Below are positions 1-7,879 of a stretch of 34,781 bases of DNA, piece after piece. The notes under the pieces were generated by a model. The model did no database searches. It worked only from the letters and a program-made list of their open reading frames with translations, and had not been told where the DNA came from. The stretch covers positions 1-34,781 of the forward strand of contig CALXXU010000026.1 in assembly GCA_944392765.1 (NCBI GenBank), read 5' to 3'. A program made the translations under genes and the position numbers. The DNA is from an uncultured Anaerobiospirillum sp. (GTDB taxonomy: Bacteria; Pseudomonadota; Gammaproteobacteria; Enterobacterales; Succinivibrionaceae). Position 1 is the stretch's first letter; every line of letters starts with the position of its first letter.

Positions 1-276
1 CGACTAAATTGATCTAAGCCGTGCAGCAGAAGAGATGCCCAATTTGGTGCAAGATTTAATTTGTAACAGCTCCCTCCCTTATTTAAGCCAAAAATTAGGT
101 CTTGGGGGCTACGGAACGCTTTTTGCACTTTGGCAAGCCCATGTTGGCTGCACTTGCCGCCTTACTGCCGCCTGTTTGCTGCGCTTTGGCGGCACTGATA
201 CGGCAGTGATGCTGTCCTGGGTGGCACCATTGTGCTTATTTCTTCTTTTGTGAGGCCGTCAGGTCGGAGAGAAAAC

Positions 277-1452
277 ATGCGCTCTGCATTCAAAGCTTTA
301 GCCATCACCCTTGCGCTGGCTTTAGGTTGCCAATCGGCCCTGGCTGGTTGGTACTCCGCTCGTGGTTCTGCTGCGATTGTTGATGATGATGTCGCCGCTG
401 CCCGCCGCATGGCAATTGATGATGCCTTGCGCAATGCCTCCCTGCAAGCCGGTGCCAATGTCTCGATTGAGCAAAGCATCCAAAACGGCACCCTGCTTGA
501 CGAGAAGATGCAGATCGTCAGCCGCTCCCCAATTCGCCGCATGATCGTGGTCGAAGAGCAAGAAAACGGCAAGATGGTCACGGTCTTGGTCAAGGCCTTG
601 ATCGATGATTCCTCAAGCAGCGATTGCTACGCCGGAAATATCAAGAAGATCATCCTGCCATTCATCTTGCGCTATAAAGACACCGAAGCTTCGATGTCGG
701 CCGCCGACATGCCTGACTTTGCTGAGTTCTTAACCGATCATCTCTACGCTGGTGTCGCTCAAAGCCCGGCCTTAACCTTATTACCGCCAGATCGCGCCCG
801 CCTGTTATTTAACCAGAGCTCCTCAGGCCCTAATTACAATTTACAGCGCACCTTAGACAGTATCTCGCGCCGCACCCAAGCCCAATACATCATTGTGGGC
901 TCGGTCTCCTCGGTTGCCGTCTCTGAAGTCGGCTCCAATGCGGTCACCAAGCTCATCTACACCCCAACCCGCACCTTACGCTTCTCGGTGCAGGTCTATG
1001 ATGTCTATAGCGGCCGCATGATCTTAAATAAGGACTACTCAGGCGATGCTGAGTGGGAATTAAAGGGCGAGAAGTTCTCGCTACGCTCAGATCGCTTTGC
1101 CTCCTCGGATTACGGCCAGCGCATCAATCAGCTCACCAAGTATGCGATCGCTGATATCGTGACCCAGCTGCGCTGCCAAATTCCAATGGCGCGTGTGGTC
1201 AACATCAGTGATGACACTATCCGCATCAACTTAGGCTCCAACTCCAACCTCCAGGTAGGCATGCGCTTCCACTTGATTCACCGCAGTGACTTCCAAGATC
1301 GCCACAGCATGACCTACTACCAAAACAGCGAGACCAAGAAGCTCTATAAGGTCGTGGATGTTTCGCCGAACTCAGCGGTCTTAGTCCCAGTTGATGTCGC
1401 CAACCAGCTCATCAACGTCCAGTTAGACGATGTGGTCGAGCTCAACGTCTAA
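277..1452 (+). CDS. flgT: Flagellar assembly protein FlgT (H-ring component)
   Basis: A 391-residue secreted protein. The start at 277 is chosen because it follows a GGAGAG ribosome site and opens a clear signal peptide (MRSAFKALAITLALALG, likely cleaved after ALA near residue 23). The mature protein begins GWYSARGSAAIV, the FlgT N-terminal signature. A middle domain with a YIIVGSVSSVAV strand follows, and a C-terminal domain (from about residue 305) carries the INLGSNSNLQVGM pattern of FlgT_C. Two cysteines of the mature protein (SSDCYAG and QLRCQIP) are compatible with a disulfide. In Vibrio, FlgT is periplasmic and builds the H-ring around the polar-flagellar basal body, helping MotX/MotY or T-ring assembly. 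No other structural flagellar gene is adjacent, but flrB and flrC lie about 22 kb away. The 276 bases upstream hold no convincing gene. Confidence 0.85.
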   Translation: MRSAFKALAITLALALGCQSALAGWYSARGSAAIVDDDVAAARRMAIDDALRNASLQAGANVSIEQSIQNGTLLDEKMQIVSRSPIRRMIVVEEQENGKMVTVLVKALIDDSSSSDCYAGNIKKIILPFILRYKDTEASMSAADMPDFAEFLTDHLYAGVAQSPALTLLPPDRARLLFNQSSSGPNYNLQRTLDSISRRTQAQYIIVGSVSSVAVSEVGSNAVTKLIYTPTRTLRFSVQVYDVYSGRMILNKDYSGDAEWELKGEKFSLRSDRFASSDYGQRINQLTKYAIADIVTQLRCQIPMARVVNISDDTIRINLGSNSNLQVGMRFHLIHRSDFQDRHSMTYYQNSETKKLYKVVDVSPNSAVLVPVDVANQLINVQLDDVVELNV

Positions 1453-1473
1453 CCCACCCATCTTTTTTTCTGC

Positions 1474-1496
1474 CAAGCCGCCCTCTGAGCGGCTTG
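1474..1496 (+). terminator. Hairpin after flgT, possible terminator
   Basis: An 8-bp perfect stem (CAAGCCGC paired with GCGGCTTG) with a 7-base loop lies 22 bases after the flgT stop. It is preceded, not followed, by a run of seven T, so it is not a textbook intrinsic terminator. Its position between a coding gene and a tRNA promoter still suggests transcript-end processing or termination. Confidence 0.4.
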
Positions 1497-1527
1497 CGCT
1501 TGCCTATGCCTTTTAATCTCACTTGTG

Positions 1528-1541
1528 TATAATAGGCCCCG
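1528..1541 (+). promoter_or_regulatory. Promoter -10 and GC-rich discriminator of the tRNA-Arg gene
   Basis: A perfect TATAAT (1528-1533) is followed by the G/C-rich stretch AGGCCCCG. This is the discriminator type found at stable-RNA promoters under stringent control. The tRNA begins at 1549. No strong -35 hexamer is seen at the ideal distance (TATGCC at 1505-1510 is the best 17-bp-spaced candidate). Confidence 0.5.
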
Positions 1542-1548
1542 CTTCTTA

Positions 1549-1623
1549 GTCCTCATAGTTAAATGGATATAACAAGCCCCTCCTAAGGGCTAGTTGTAGG
1601 TTCGATTCCTACTGGGGACGCCA
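1549..1623 (+). tRNA. tRNA-Arg (anticodon CCU)
   Basis: A 75-base tRNA with encoded CCA. The acceptor stem GTCCTCA pairs with TGGGGAC (one G-U). The anticodon stem AGCCC/GGGCT holds the loop CTCCTAA with anticodon CCT at 1582-1584. The T arm contains GGTTCGATTCC. The sequence is very close to E. coli tRNA-Arg(CCU), which reads the rare AGG codon. Confidence 0.97.
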
Positions 1624-1753
1624 CTTCGGGCCTAAGCCTACAACTCTTCATCTAATCCCACCTCAGCTCACCTCACATTTCTGCCCCCAGCTCACGACAC
1701 TGCGCCCGTAAACGGGGTAAGATAAGCGGCAATTTTGTCTTGCGAGGTTTTCT

Positions 1754-2323
1754 ATGCTTTCTCTCAGTGACGCCCTTAAAGTCAACTGGTATCGCCGCTT
1801 TTCCGCCAATGGCCGCGCCTCCCGCAGTGAATTTTGGTGGATGGTTGGCACCTACTTAATTTGCAACGTAGTGCTCGTGACCATTATGCGCATGGGCAGC
1901 ATCTTTGCCTTGGTCGCGATGGTGGCCGAGATCGCGTTCTTAGCCTTCACCGCGTGCGCCGCCGCGCGCCGCCTGCACGACCGCAATATGGCCGCTTGGT
2001 GGCTCTTGCTCGTGTTCATTCCAACCTTTGGTCTGCTTATCTTGCTCGTACTATGTGCTCTGCCGGGCACCCAAGGGCCTAATAAGTACGGTCCTGATCC
2101 GCTGGACGGTGACTTTTACCGCAATGTCTTGGGCTCAGGCAATAATTACCGCAGCAGCGAGCGCTACGAGTGGTATCAGTGGCAAGAAGGCAAAAATAAA
2201 GGCGCGCGCCCTGAATCGGAGCAGCAGCATTTCAATCCTTTTTCCGGCCACGACGAATTTGGCGAGCAGCTCAAGGCTCAACGCCGCAACGACAACGACT
2301 CCGGCAGTGGCTTTCAGCCATAG
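1754..2323 (+). CDS. DUF805 family inner-membrane protein (copy A)
   Basis: A 189-residue membrane protein of the DUF805 (YhaH-like) family, whose biochemical role is unknown. The family marks are all present: RASRSEFWW at 21-29 just before the first membrane segment, RRLHDRNM at 72-79, and the exit motif GTQGPNKYGPDP at 105-116. Predicted membrane segments lie at about 29-45, 47-70 and 82-103. A polar, charged tail of about 70 residues follows (YEWYQWQEGKNKG). The ATG follows GCGAGG. It heads a three-gene DUF805 operon, with 19 bases to the next gene. The promoter is not clear; TAAGAT at about 1720 could be a -10. Confidence 0.88.
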   Translation: MLSLSDALKVNWYRRFSANGRASRSEFWWMVGTYLICNVVLVTIMRMGSIFALVAMVAEIAFLAFTACAAARRLHDRNMAAWWLLLVFIPTFGLLILLVLCALPGTQGPNKYGPDPLDGDFYRNVLGSGNNYRSSERYEWYQWQEGKNKGARPESEQQHFNPFSGHDEFGEQLKAQRRNDNDSGSGFQP

Positions 2324-2342
2324 CGCGCAAGAGGACTGATTT

Positions 2343-3029
2343 ATGGACCGTGAGGTTACGGTACTGCAAGCTTTACAGCTAGGCTTTAGAAAGGGCCTGC
2401 GTTTTTATGGCCGCTCGAGCCGCCCTGAGTTCTGGAAGTTCTTTTTGTTCACCTGGGTCATGGTAGCCGCGAGCGTGGTGCTCACGCGCGTGCCGGTGGT
2501 CGGATCCTTATTGCAAGCCGTCATCATCATTGCCATCTTGTGCTGCCAGTACACGGCAATCATTCGCCGTCTGCACGATCTCGATCGCTCCGGCAAGATT
2601 ATCGCGTTCCCTTACCTCATTGCCCTGGGCTATTTCATCGCCTTAATCCCGGTGCACGCGCTCTATCCGGAGATCGCCACCGGCGTCATGTCGACCATTG
2701 CCGGTTGCGCGATGGTGCTCTACCTCTACGTCCTCTACCTGTGCAGCAGTGAGGGCACCCAGGGACCAAATCGCTATGGTACCGACCCTAACGACGCGAG
2801 CATCGAGCAGCAGGACTTTGTGAACCCCCAGCATATGGCCTCCCCTGAGCTCTTAGGCGACCCATGGCGCAAGTTCAAAAACAAGGTCGACCGAGAAAAG
2901 GCCGCCCAAGCGGCCGCTGCAGCAGGCACTGAAGCCACTAGCTCGGCGGCGCCCAGCGTCGAACCGATCAAAGTGCCTACTCCGACTGGACGCAAATCAC
3001 GCCGTCAGCGCAAAACCGAATCAAAGTAA
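2343..3029 (+). CDS. DUF805 family inner-membrane protein (copy B)
   Basis: A 228-residue DUF805 protein with an extra membrane segment: hydrophobic stretches at about 31-49, 53-73, 87-106 and 113-134. Family motifs are SSRPEFW at 25-31 (Pro replaces the usual Ser), RRLHDLDRSG at 75-84 and GTQGPNRYGTDP at 138-149. The tail (150-228) is Ala-rich then basic, ending GRKSRRQRKTESK, and probably lies in the cytoplasm. GAGG at 2331-2334 is placed 8 bases before the ATG. It is the middle gene of the operon and is probably co-expressed with copies A and C. Function unknown. Confidence 0.87.
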   Translation: MDREVTVLQALQLGFRKGLRFYGRSSRPEFWKFFLFTWVMVAASVVLTRVPVVGSLLQAVIIIAILCCQYTAIIRRLHDLDRSGKIIAFPYLIALGYFIALIPVHALYPEIATGVMSTIAGCAMVLYLYVLYLCSSEGTQGPNRYGTDPNDASIEQQDFVNPQHMASPELLGDPWRKFKNKVDREKAAQAAAAAGTEATSSAAPSVEPIKVPTPTGRKSRRQRKTESK

Positions 3030-3047
3030 TTAAGAAAGGAAGCTCAC

Positions 3048-3617
3048 ATGCCTATCTGGCTTGCCATTACAACGTGCCTTAAGGACAAACTCTTTGTGAC
3101 CGGCGGTCGCGCCGGACGCGCGGAATTTTGGTGGTTTACCCTCTTTACCATCTTAGTGCGCGTGGCCATGTACCCGCTCAACCTCGCAGGCTACGCCGGC
3201 ATCATCTTCGCTGCGGTCAGCTTCCTGCTCTTCATCGGCAACTACACCGTGCTGACGCGCCGCTTGCACGACACCGATCGCAGCATCATCCACGCTTTTC
3301 CTTTGATCGTGGGTCTGCTCCTGGGCTTAGCCGGTTTCTTTATGAACGTGCGCCTAGCGGTCACTGTAGGTGAAGTCATTGCCGTGGCTGCCTTTGCCTA
3401 TCTCTTAATCCTGTGCGCCCTGCCAGGCACTAAGGGCGCCAATCGCTATGGCGATCCGATGCCTTTAGGCGCCGCCCCAGTCGAGGAAACTGCGGTGGTA
3501 TCACGCCCAGCGCCGAAGCAAGAGGCTCCAGTCGCCCCACCGGTCAAAAAGACCAAGCCTAAGACGCCGCCACAGCCGCTGCCAGAGCGCCCGAAGCACC
3601 AGCGCAAATTTAAGTAA
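3048..3617 (+). CDS. DUF805 family inner-membrane protein (copy C)
   Basis: A 189-residue DUF805 protein, last of the three-gene operon, starting 18 bases after copy B behind AAAGGAAG. Motifs are RAGRAEFWW at 21-29, RRLHDTDRS at 71-79 and a diverged exit motif GTKGANRYGDP at 127-137. Membrane segments are expected near 30-47, 49-70, 82-100 and 105-124. The last 50 residues are Pro/Lys-rich (VAPPVKKTKPKTPPQPLP), a basic tail unlike the Gln/Gly tails of copies D, E and G. Function unknown. Confidence 0.86.
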   Translation: MPIWLAITTCLKDKLFVTGGRAGRAEFWWFTLFTILVRVAMYPLNLAGYAGIIFAAVSFLLFIGNYTVLTRRLHDTDRSIIHAFPLIVGLLLGLAGFFMNVRLAVTVGEVIAVAAFAYLLILCALPGTKGANRYGDPMPLGAAPVEETAVVSRPAPKQEAPVAPPVKKTKPKTPPQPLPERPKHQRKFK

Positions 3618-3667
3618 ACACTTTACTTAAGCCTATTGACGCCAAGGCCCAGCGTAAGCTGGGCCTT
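3610..3667 (+). terminator. Two hairpins ending the DUF805 ABC operon
   Basis: A 9-bp perfect stem (TTAAGTAAA with TTTACTTAA, 3-base loop, 3610-3630) overlaps the stop codon of copy C. A 10-bp perfect stem (AAGGCCCAGC with GCTGGGCCTT) closed by a GTAA tetraloop follows at 3644-3667. The second has only a weak T tail. Its shape recurs at the ends of other transcripts here (6360 and 34350). Confidence 0.6.
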
Positions 3668-3674
3668 GTGCTAT

Positions 3675-3762
3675 CCAAGGTCACTGCCACCAACAGTTCG
3701 CCCACCCCTGGGTCAGTACGCTCGCCCCAAGGTTACTGCGACCAACAGTCCGCCCTTGGGGC
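3675..3762. repeat. Tandem pair of about 29-bp repeats at 52-bp spacing plus inverted repeat
   Basis: The segment 3675-3703 (CCAAGGTCACTGCCACCAAC...) recurs at 3727-3755 with about three mismatches, giving a 52-bp period. GCCCCAAGG (3724-3732) also pairs with CCTTGGGGC (3754-3762) to form a 9-bp stem. The function is unknown; it sits between convergent transcripts. Confidence 0.7.
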
Positions 3763-3791
3763 AAGGTAGCTTACTGCACTGGCAAGACAGC

Positions 3792-4781
3792 TTACTGCAC
3801 CGGTGCGGCCGGTGGTGCTAAGTGCAGATTCTCAGGCAACTTACCGGTGAGGACATCAGCCTCGGTGACCGGCTTAAATGGGATGTAGAGCTTGCGGGGC
3901 TCAGATGGCGCGCCATTTTGAACCATGTCATAGAGGTACTCGATGGTCAGGTAGCCTGCTTGATATGGCATGAGATCGACGGTGCCACGATAGACGCTGC
4001 TTTGGTCGCTCATCAAAGAAATGGCCTCCGGAGTTGCATCCCCCGAGAAAATGGCATGACGACGGCTCTCAATCCCATTAACAGTAAAGGATTGGAATGC
4101 ACCGACGCCACCGGCGTCCGTGACCGAAACCACCATATCGAGATCTGGATGCGCCTTTAAGGCCTCATCGGTTACGAGCTTGCCGCCTTCAGGGCTGGCA
4201 CCTTCCTTACGCAGGACAATCTTGAGCTCAGGGCAGATCTCCTTTAAGGCCGCCTCGGCGCCATCAGCACGAGGTACCGTCGCTAAGACATTGTCCTGGG
4301 TGATCAAGGCCACCTTACCGCGACACTGCAAGGTATTACGGGCCCATTCCGCCGCTTGCTTACCAATCTCATAGCCGTAGTGGTACTCGTCAATGCCGTA
4401 CTCCAAATGCGAGCCTGGGACGACCTGAGCTAAGGAGCCGGTAATAATGCCTTGGGCATTGGCCTGAGCATACAGATCTTGCAAGGCCTCAGCATCAAGT
4501 GGCGTGCACGCAATGGCATCGAAGCGATCATCTACCATGTTCTGCAAGTCGGACACTTGCTTATCGACGCGATTTTGGGCATCGATGATGACGCATTTAA
4601 TTCCCAGCTTTCGGCACGCGGCCACCATACCCCAGCGCACCGATATATACCACGGATTGCTCAGCTGCATCGCTGAGTAGCCGATGGTAATATCCGCCGG
4701 ATTCTTTTGGGCGCAAGCCCCATTAGCCCAGCCCAGCAAGGCCACGCATAAGGCCAGCGCTCCTGCTTTTGAAAACTTCAC
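3792..4781 (-). CDS. Periplasmic sugar-binding protein (RbsB-like, type 1 fold), orphan
   Basis: A 329-residue protein starting with GTG at 4781, chosen over an upstream ATG at 4808 because GAGGAGG lies 5-6 bases before it and the signal peptide VKFSKAGALALCVALLG then begins normally (cleavage after ACA, residue 24). The mature protein shows the type 1 periplasmic-binding fold of the ribose/galactose group: ITIGYSAMQLSNPWY, DAIACTPLDAEAL, VALITQDNV, DLDMVVSVTDAGGVGAFQSF and AIFSGDATPEA. This family delivers a sugar or small solute to an ABC importer or a chemoreceptor. No permease or ATPase is next to it, so it may serve a remote transporter or act as a sensor (TorT/LuxP style). Substrate unknown. 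Confidence 0.8.
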   Translation of the reverse strand: MKFSKAGALALCVALLGWANGACAQKNPADITIGYSAMQLSNPWYISVRWGMVAACRKLGIKCVIIDAQNRVDKQVSDLQNMVDDRFDAIACTPLDAEALQDLYAQANAQGIITGSLAQVVPGSHLEYGIDEYHYGYEIGKQAAEWARNTLQCRGKVALITQDNVLATVPRADGAEAALKEICPELKIVLRKEGASPEGGKLVTDEALKAHPDLDMVVSVTDAGGVGAFQSFTVNGIESRRHAIFSGDATPEAISLMSDQSSVYRGTVDLMPYQAGYLTIEYLYDMVQNGAPSEPRKLYIPFKPVTEADVLTGKLPENLHLAPPAAPVQ

Positions 4782-5278
4782 ACCAACCCTCCTCACTAGC
4801 AAAAGCAAAAGGATTTCTCCTCACCCTAGCAAAGGGCGTGACAAGTCCCCACGTTAACTTCCAAAAAATGAGAGCTGGGCGTAACTTTGGCGCGACAAAA
4901 TGCTCAACTTGCGATCTCAGGCTAATCTTCGCGCCATCATGGGCAGGCCCCACCCAGCGGCGCACTAGCTGCGAGCAGCACGCGGCGCACCATGCGCGCA
5001 CCATACAGCGCATCATGCGCTCAGCATACTGCGCACCTCTGACGCCCACCCGACTTAAGGCCACCAACTCATGCTATCCCCAAATAAGAACCGGTGCACC
5101 CGAGCCATAACAAGTGGAGCACTCGACCTATAACGACCGAAGCGCCCGCCCCCAATAAAGCTCACCCCAATGAAGTTCAACTGAGAGAGTGACGCAAATC
5201 ACAGCCCCAAACTGCCCTGTACACCAGGATCGATGCTAAGATTAAGCAGTTCCAGCCGCAGCATAAGGAGAGGGGGCT
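4782..5278. other. Intergenic region, no gene seen
   Basis: About 500 bases between divergent genes. Open frames on both strands here have no signal peptide, motif or ribosome site that supports them. The left part must hold the promoter of the orphan binding protein, and the right part that of DUF805 copy D with its CRP-like site. Several GCGCACCAT/GCGCATCAT short repeats occur near 4983-5025. Confidence 0.5.
5188..5203 (+). promoter_or_regulatory. CRP-like binding site upstream of DUF805 copy D
   Basis: AGTGA-CGCAAA-TCACA matches the TGTGA-N6-TCACA consensus at nine of ten positions with exact spacing. A possible -10 (TAAGAT, 5237-5242) lies downstream, putting the site centre roughly 53 bases from the inferred start. 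That is not one of the classic class I or II distances, so its role is uncertain. Confidence 0.5.
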
Positions 5279-6331
5279 ATGGTCAACTTCGGCCAATCAC
5301 TGCATACCTGCTTAATTTCCAAGATCTTTAACGTGAGCGACCGCGCGCCACGCAGCGAGTTTTGGTGGTTCATGCTCGCCCTATTTATCTTTAATTTCTT
5401 AGGCGGCCTGATCATGCTGGTGCCGCTTATCGGCATGCTCGTGTACTTTGTTCTGAGCATTTGGCTCTTTATTGCCCAAATCACGGCGACCGTCCGCCGT
5501 CTGCACGACGTCAATAAGCGCGGCTGGTGGATGCTCCTGCCTTCTGTGGGCGTCATTGCCATCTTAACCCTATTGCTGATGGCGCTCGGCGGCTCCAGCT
5601 TTACGGGCTACTACGGCGAGGAGCAAGTTGAGGCGCTCTTGGTCGACATGAGCGGCATCTTAACGGCCATGGTCTTAGTGACCTTGGTCCTCTCTGTGAT
5701 CGTCTTGGTCTTCTTAATTAGGAAGGGCACGGTCGGCCCGAATCGCTTTGGCCCCGATCCGCTGCAATTCAACCAAGGCTACGGTTACTTCAATCCAAAC
5801 GGCCCGCAAGGTTATGGTCCGCAAGGCTACGGTCCCCAGGGCTATGGCCCACAACCAGGCCCGCAAGGTTACGGTCCGCAAGGTCCTCAAGGCTACGGCC
5901 CACAGCCTGGTTTTGGCCCGCAACAGGGCTTTGGGCCGCAAGGTGGATCCCAAGGCTATGACCCGAACCAAGGTCCCCAAGGCTACGGCCCACAGGGCTT
6001 TGGTTCTAACAATGGTCCATATGGCCCGCAAGGCAATTGGCAGCAGCCTAACGGCCCATGGCAGCAGAACGTCGGCCCGAACGAGCAGAACTTTGGGCCG
6101 CAAGGCGGCTGGCAACAAGCCCCGCAAGATGGTCAGTGGCAGCAAGCCCCGCAAGACCAGTACGGCCAAAACTTTGGCGGCCCGACTGAGCAACAAAACC
6201 AAGGTCAGCAGGACGCGACCTTCTCAGGGGAGCAATCAGCCAGCAAGTTCTACCCTGAAGCCGACCAGGGCATGTACGCGCCGCCTCCCAAGGCGCCGCA
6301 AGCCAAAGATATCTGGCAAGACAAGCACTAA
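5279..6331 (+). CDS. DUF805 membrane protein with Gly/Pro/Gln/Tyr repeat tail (copy D)
   Basis: A 350-residue protein. The DUF805 core spans 1-165: RAPRSEFWW at 22-30, RRLHDVNKRGWW at 73-84 and [12 protein letters not shown] at 150-161, with four likely membrane segments (about 31-50, 52-70, 83-104, 126-147). From 166 onward comes a 185-residue tail of low complexity: about a dozen GPQGYGPQ-like units, then QNFGPQGGWQQAP-type units, ending with a short charged segment (AKDIWQDKH). The tail has very few hydrophobic aliphatic residues and is predicted disordered and prion-like. AGGAGAGGGGG precedes the ATG. It stands alone with its own CRP-like site and terminator. The core family has no proven function; the tail may mediate self-association, which is inference. 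Confidence 0.87.
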   Translation: MVNFGQSLHTCLISKIFNVSDRAPRSEFWWFMLALFIFNFLGGLIMLVPLIGMLVYFVLSIWLFIAQITATVRRLHDVNKRGWWMLLPSVGVIAILTLLLMALGGSSFTGYYGEEQVEALLVDMSGILTAMVLVTLVLSVIVLVFLIRKGTVGPNRFGPDPLQFNQGYGYFNPNGPQGYGPQGYGPQGYGPQPGPQGYGPQGPQGYGPQPGFGPQQGFGPQGGSQGYDPNQGPQGYGPQGFGSNNGPYGPQGNWQQPNGPWQQNVGPNEQNFGPQGGWQQAPQDGQWQQAPQDQYGQNFGGPTEQQNQGQQDATFSGEQSASKFYPEADQGMYAPPPKAPQAKDIWQDKH

Positions 6332-6359
6332 CGCCACATAAGCGCCCTCTTTTCTTTTT

Positions 6360-6383
6360 AAGCCCAGCACCAGCTGGGCTTTT
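6360..6383 (+). terminator. Intrinsic terminator of DUF805 copy D
   Basis: A 9-bp perfect stem AAGCCCAGC/GCTGGGCTT with loop ACCA is followed by TT and lies 28 bases after the stop codon. Confidence 0.75.
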
Positions 6384-6386
6384 GCG

Positions 6387-6421
6387 TCCCTAAATTGGGG
6401 CAAGGACAGATTGGGGGCATG
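6387..6421 (+). repeat. 35-bp direct repeat, left copy, flanking the AAA gene
   Basis: The segment starting TCCCTAAATTGGGGC is identical over 35 bases to 7917-7951. Weaker similarity continues about 35 bases further right (ATCCGACCTGC versus ATCCGGCCTGC). In both copies a small hairpin and CTTTT-like tail precede it. The pair is 1530 bp apart and brackets the AAA-ATPase-like gene. Confidence 0.9.
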
Positions 6422-6570
6422 ACAACAAAATCCGACCTGCTACCGGCCCTACCGCCCAGCTTTTCTGAGGTCGTCCAAGCACGGTTTGCGTTAAAGCAAA
6501 AGGCTTATTTATCTTATTTTGGTGCTACATCAGCCCTACTCAACTCAGGGTCATTGCCCCCGTGTGAGTG

Positions 6571-6579
6571 GTACAATCA
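6571..6579 (+). promoter_or_regulatory. Extended -10 promoter of the AAA gene
   Basis: TGGTACAAT is an extended -10 element (TGn plus TACAAT at 6574-6579), 41 bases before the start codon. No good -35 hexamer is seen. Confidence 0.45.
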
Positions 6580-6619
6580 AGGGAGTTTCACAACCACAAA
6601 TCAACCCGAGGAGAGCCAA

Positions 6620-7879
6620 ATGGACTTTAGCGAGCTAGAAAAAAAGCTGCCGACAGGCGACCTGACTTTTGCTGAGCTGCGTCAACACGGCAAAGTTTAT
6701 GTCGACAAGACCTCTTATGTTTACGCGATTGCAACTAGTGATCAACCTCAAATCCTGACTCGTCCGCGCCGCTTCGGCAAAAGTACACTGCTCTCAACAA
6801 TTGAGGAGCTGTTCCTGCATGGAGTTGAGCCCTATAATGGGCATGATTCCTATTTCAAGGGGCTAGCGATTGAATCGCTGTGGCATAACGATGGCGACTA
6901 TCTTGTGCTGCACCTTGATTTTAATAATATTAACTCTAAGTGTAAGAGTCGCACGGTAGCTCAGTTTGAGCAAAAACTGATGCAGCATGTCACTACTTTC
7001 TGCCGTAAGCAGAAGATTGATCTTTCAAGCGAGCTTGCTCCTGAGCCTTTTCTTTCTGAACCGCTTAGCTTTAGTGACATTTTCGATGCGCTGGTACAAC
7101 AGGTTCCTGATTATTCTCTGGTGCTACTGATCGATGAGTACGATGCGCCGCTGATTGCCCATGCTAATGATCAAGCAGAGCTCCAAGAGTGCCAACAGCT
7201 GATGCGCGGCTTGTTTGCTACCATCAAAAGTTTTTTGTACAAATTCCGCTTTGTCTTCTTCACGGGAACCACTAGCTTTCAGGGTCTGGACTTAGGTTCA
7301 TCGGCTAACAACTTCACCGACATTTCCTATGAGATGCGGTTTTCAGCCTGCTGTGGCTATACTCGCGCTGAGCTCAAGCAGTATTTTGCGCAGCATTTGC
7401 GCTACGCAGCAGCAATAAAAAACGACTGCACGCCAGAAGCAGTGAGCGCCGCTCACATCGAGGCGCTGTTGGACGAGCTGTCGGACTGGTATGATGGCTA
7501 CTCCTTTGATGGATCGCAGCAAAATAAGGTCTTTGCGCCTAATTCGGTGCTCAAGTTTTTGGGCGATGCTACAGCCCTGCTTCAGCCTTATTGGAGCACG
7601 GAGCCGGAATTGCCGCAGCTGCTTAAGAGCGCTTTAGCGCGACTTGATGGATCAAAGTTGCTTCAGGACATGAGCACCGGCAAGCTCGTAGTCGACTACT
7701 ATTCTTTTATTGAGTCATCGCCGATTAATCCTGAAGCGCACCCTTACGCCTTGCTCTTTCAGAGCGGCTATCTTACCTTCTCTCGAACCTTCCTCAATGG
7801 CGATCCGCTTCACCTCAAATGTCCCAACCAAGAGAGCAACATTGCCTTGAGCAATTGGCTGAACCAGCGCTCGAGCTAA
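6620..7879 (+). CDS. AAA-ATPase-like protein, DUF1703-type family, lacking the C-terminal nuclease region
   Basis: A 419-residue protein. The start at 6620 is chosen because GAGGAG lies just before it and residues 1-30 (FAELRQHGKVYVDKT) match the family N-terminus; frame-open sequence upstream is non-coding repeat. Walker A is RPRRFGKSTLL at 48-58 and Walker B is LLIDEYDAPL at about 168-177, followed by FTGTTSFQGLDLGSSANNFTDIS. Family members are usually about 500-560 residues and end in a PD-(D/E)XK nuclease-like domain. This one stops shortly after the ALLFQSGYLTF and LKCPNQESN motifs, so the nuclease region is missing. Many such genes are multicopy and mobile-like; their role is unknown. 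Exact 35-bp direct repeats flank the gene. Confidence 0.8.
   Translation: MDFSELEKKLPTGDLTFAELRQHGKVYVDKTSYVYAIATSDQPQILTRPRRFGKSTLLSTIEELFLHGVEPYNGHDSYFKGLAIESLWHNDGDYLVLHLDFNNINSKCKSRTVAQFEQKLMQHVTTFCRKQKIDLSSELAPEPFLSEPLSFSDIFDALVQQVPDYSLVLLIDEYDAPLIAHANDQAELQECQQLMRGLFATIKSFLYKFRFVFFTGTTSFQGLDLGSSANNFTDISYEMRFSACCGYTRAELKQYFAQHLRYAAAIKNDCTPEAVSAAHIEALLDELSDWYDGYSFDGSQQNKVFAPNSVLKFLGDATALLQPYWSTEPELPQLLKSALARLDGSKLLQDMSTGKLVVDYYSFIESSPINPEAHPYALLFQSGYLTFSRTFLNGDPLHLKCPNQESNIALSNWLNQRSS

Noticed and set aside
222-235. Sigma-54-like TGGCAC...GTGC before flgT
   Set aside because: The GG to GC distance is 11 instead of 12 bases, which normally abolishes sigma-54 recognition.
1693-1730. Flagellar sigma-28-like TAAA...GATAA before DUF805 copy A
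   Set aside because: The two boxes are much closer than the roughly 11-base-spaced consensus allows.
4769-5110. Open frames of 113-114 codons on both strands of the intergenic region
   Set aside because: No recognisable domain, signal peptide or ribosome site; composition is that of non-coding GC-rich DNA.
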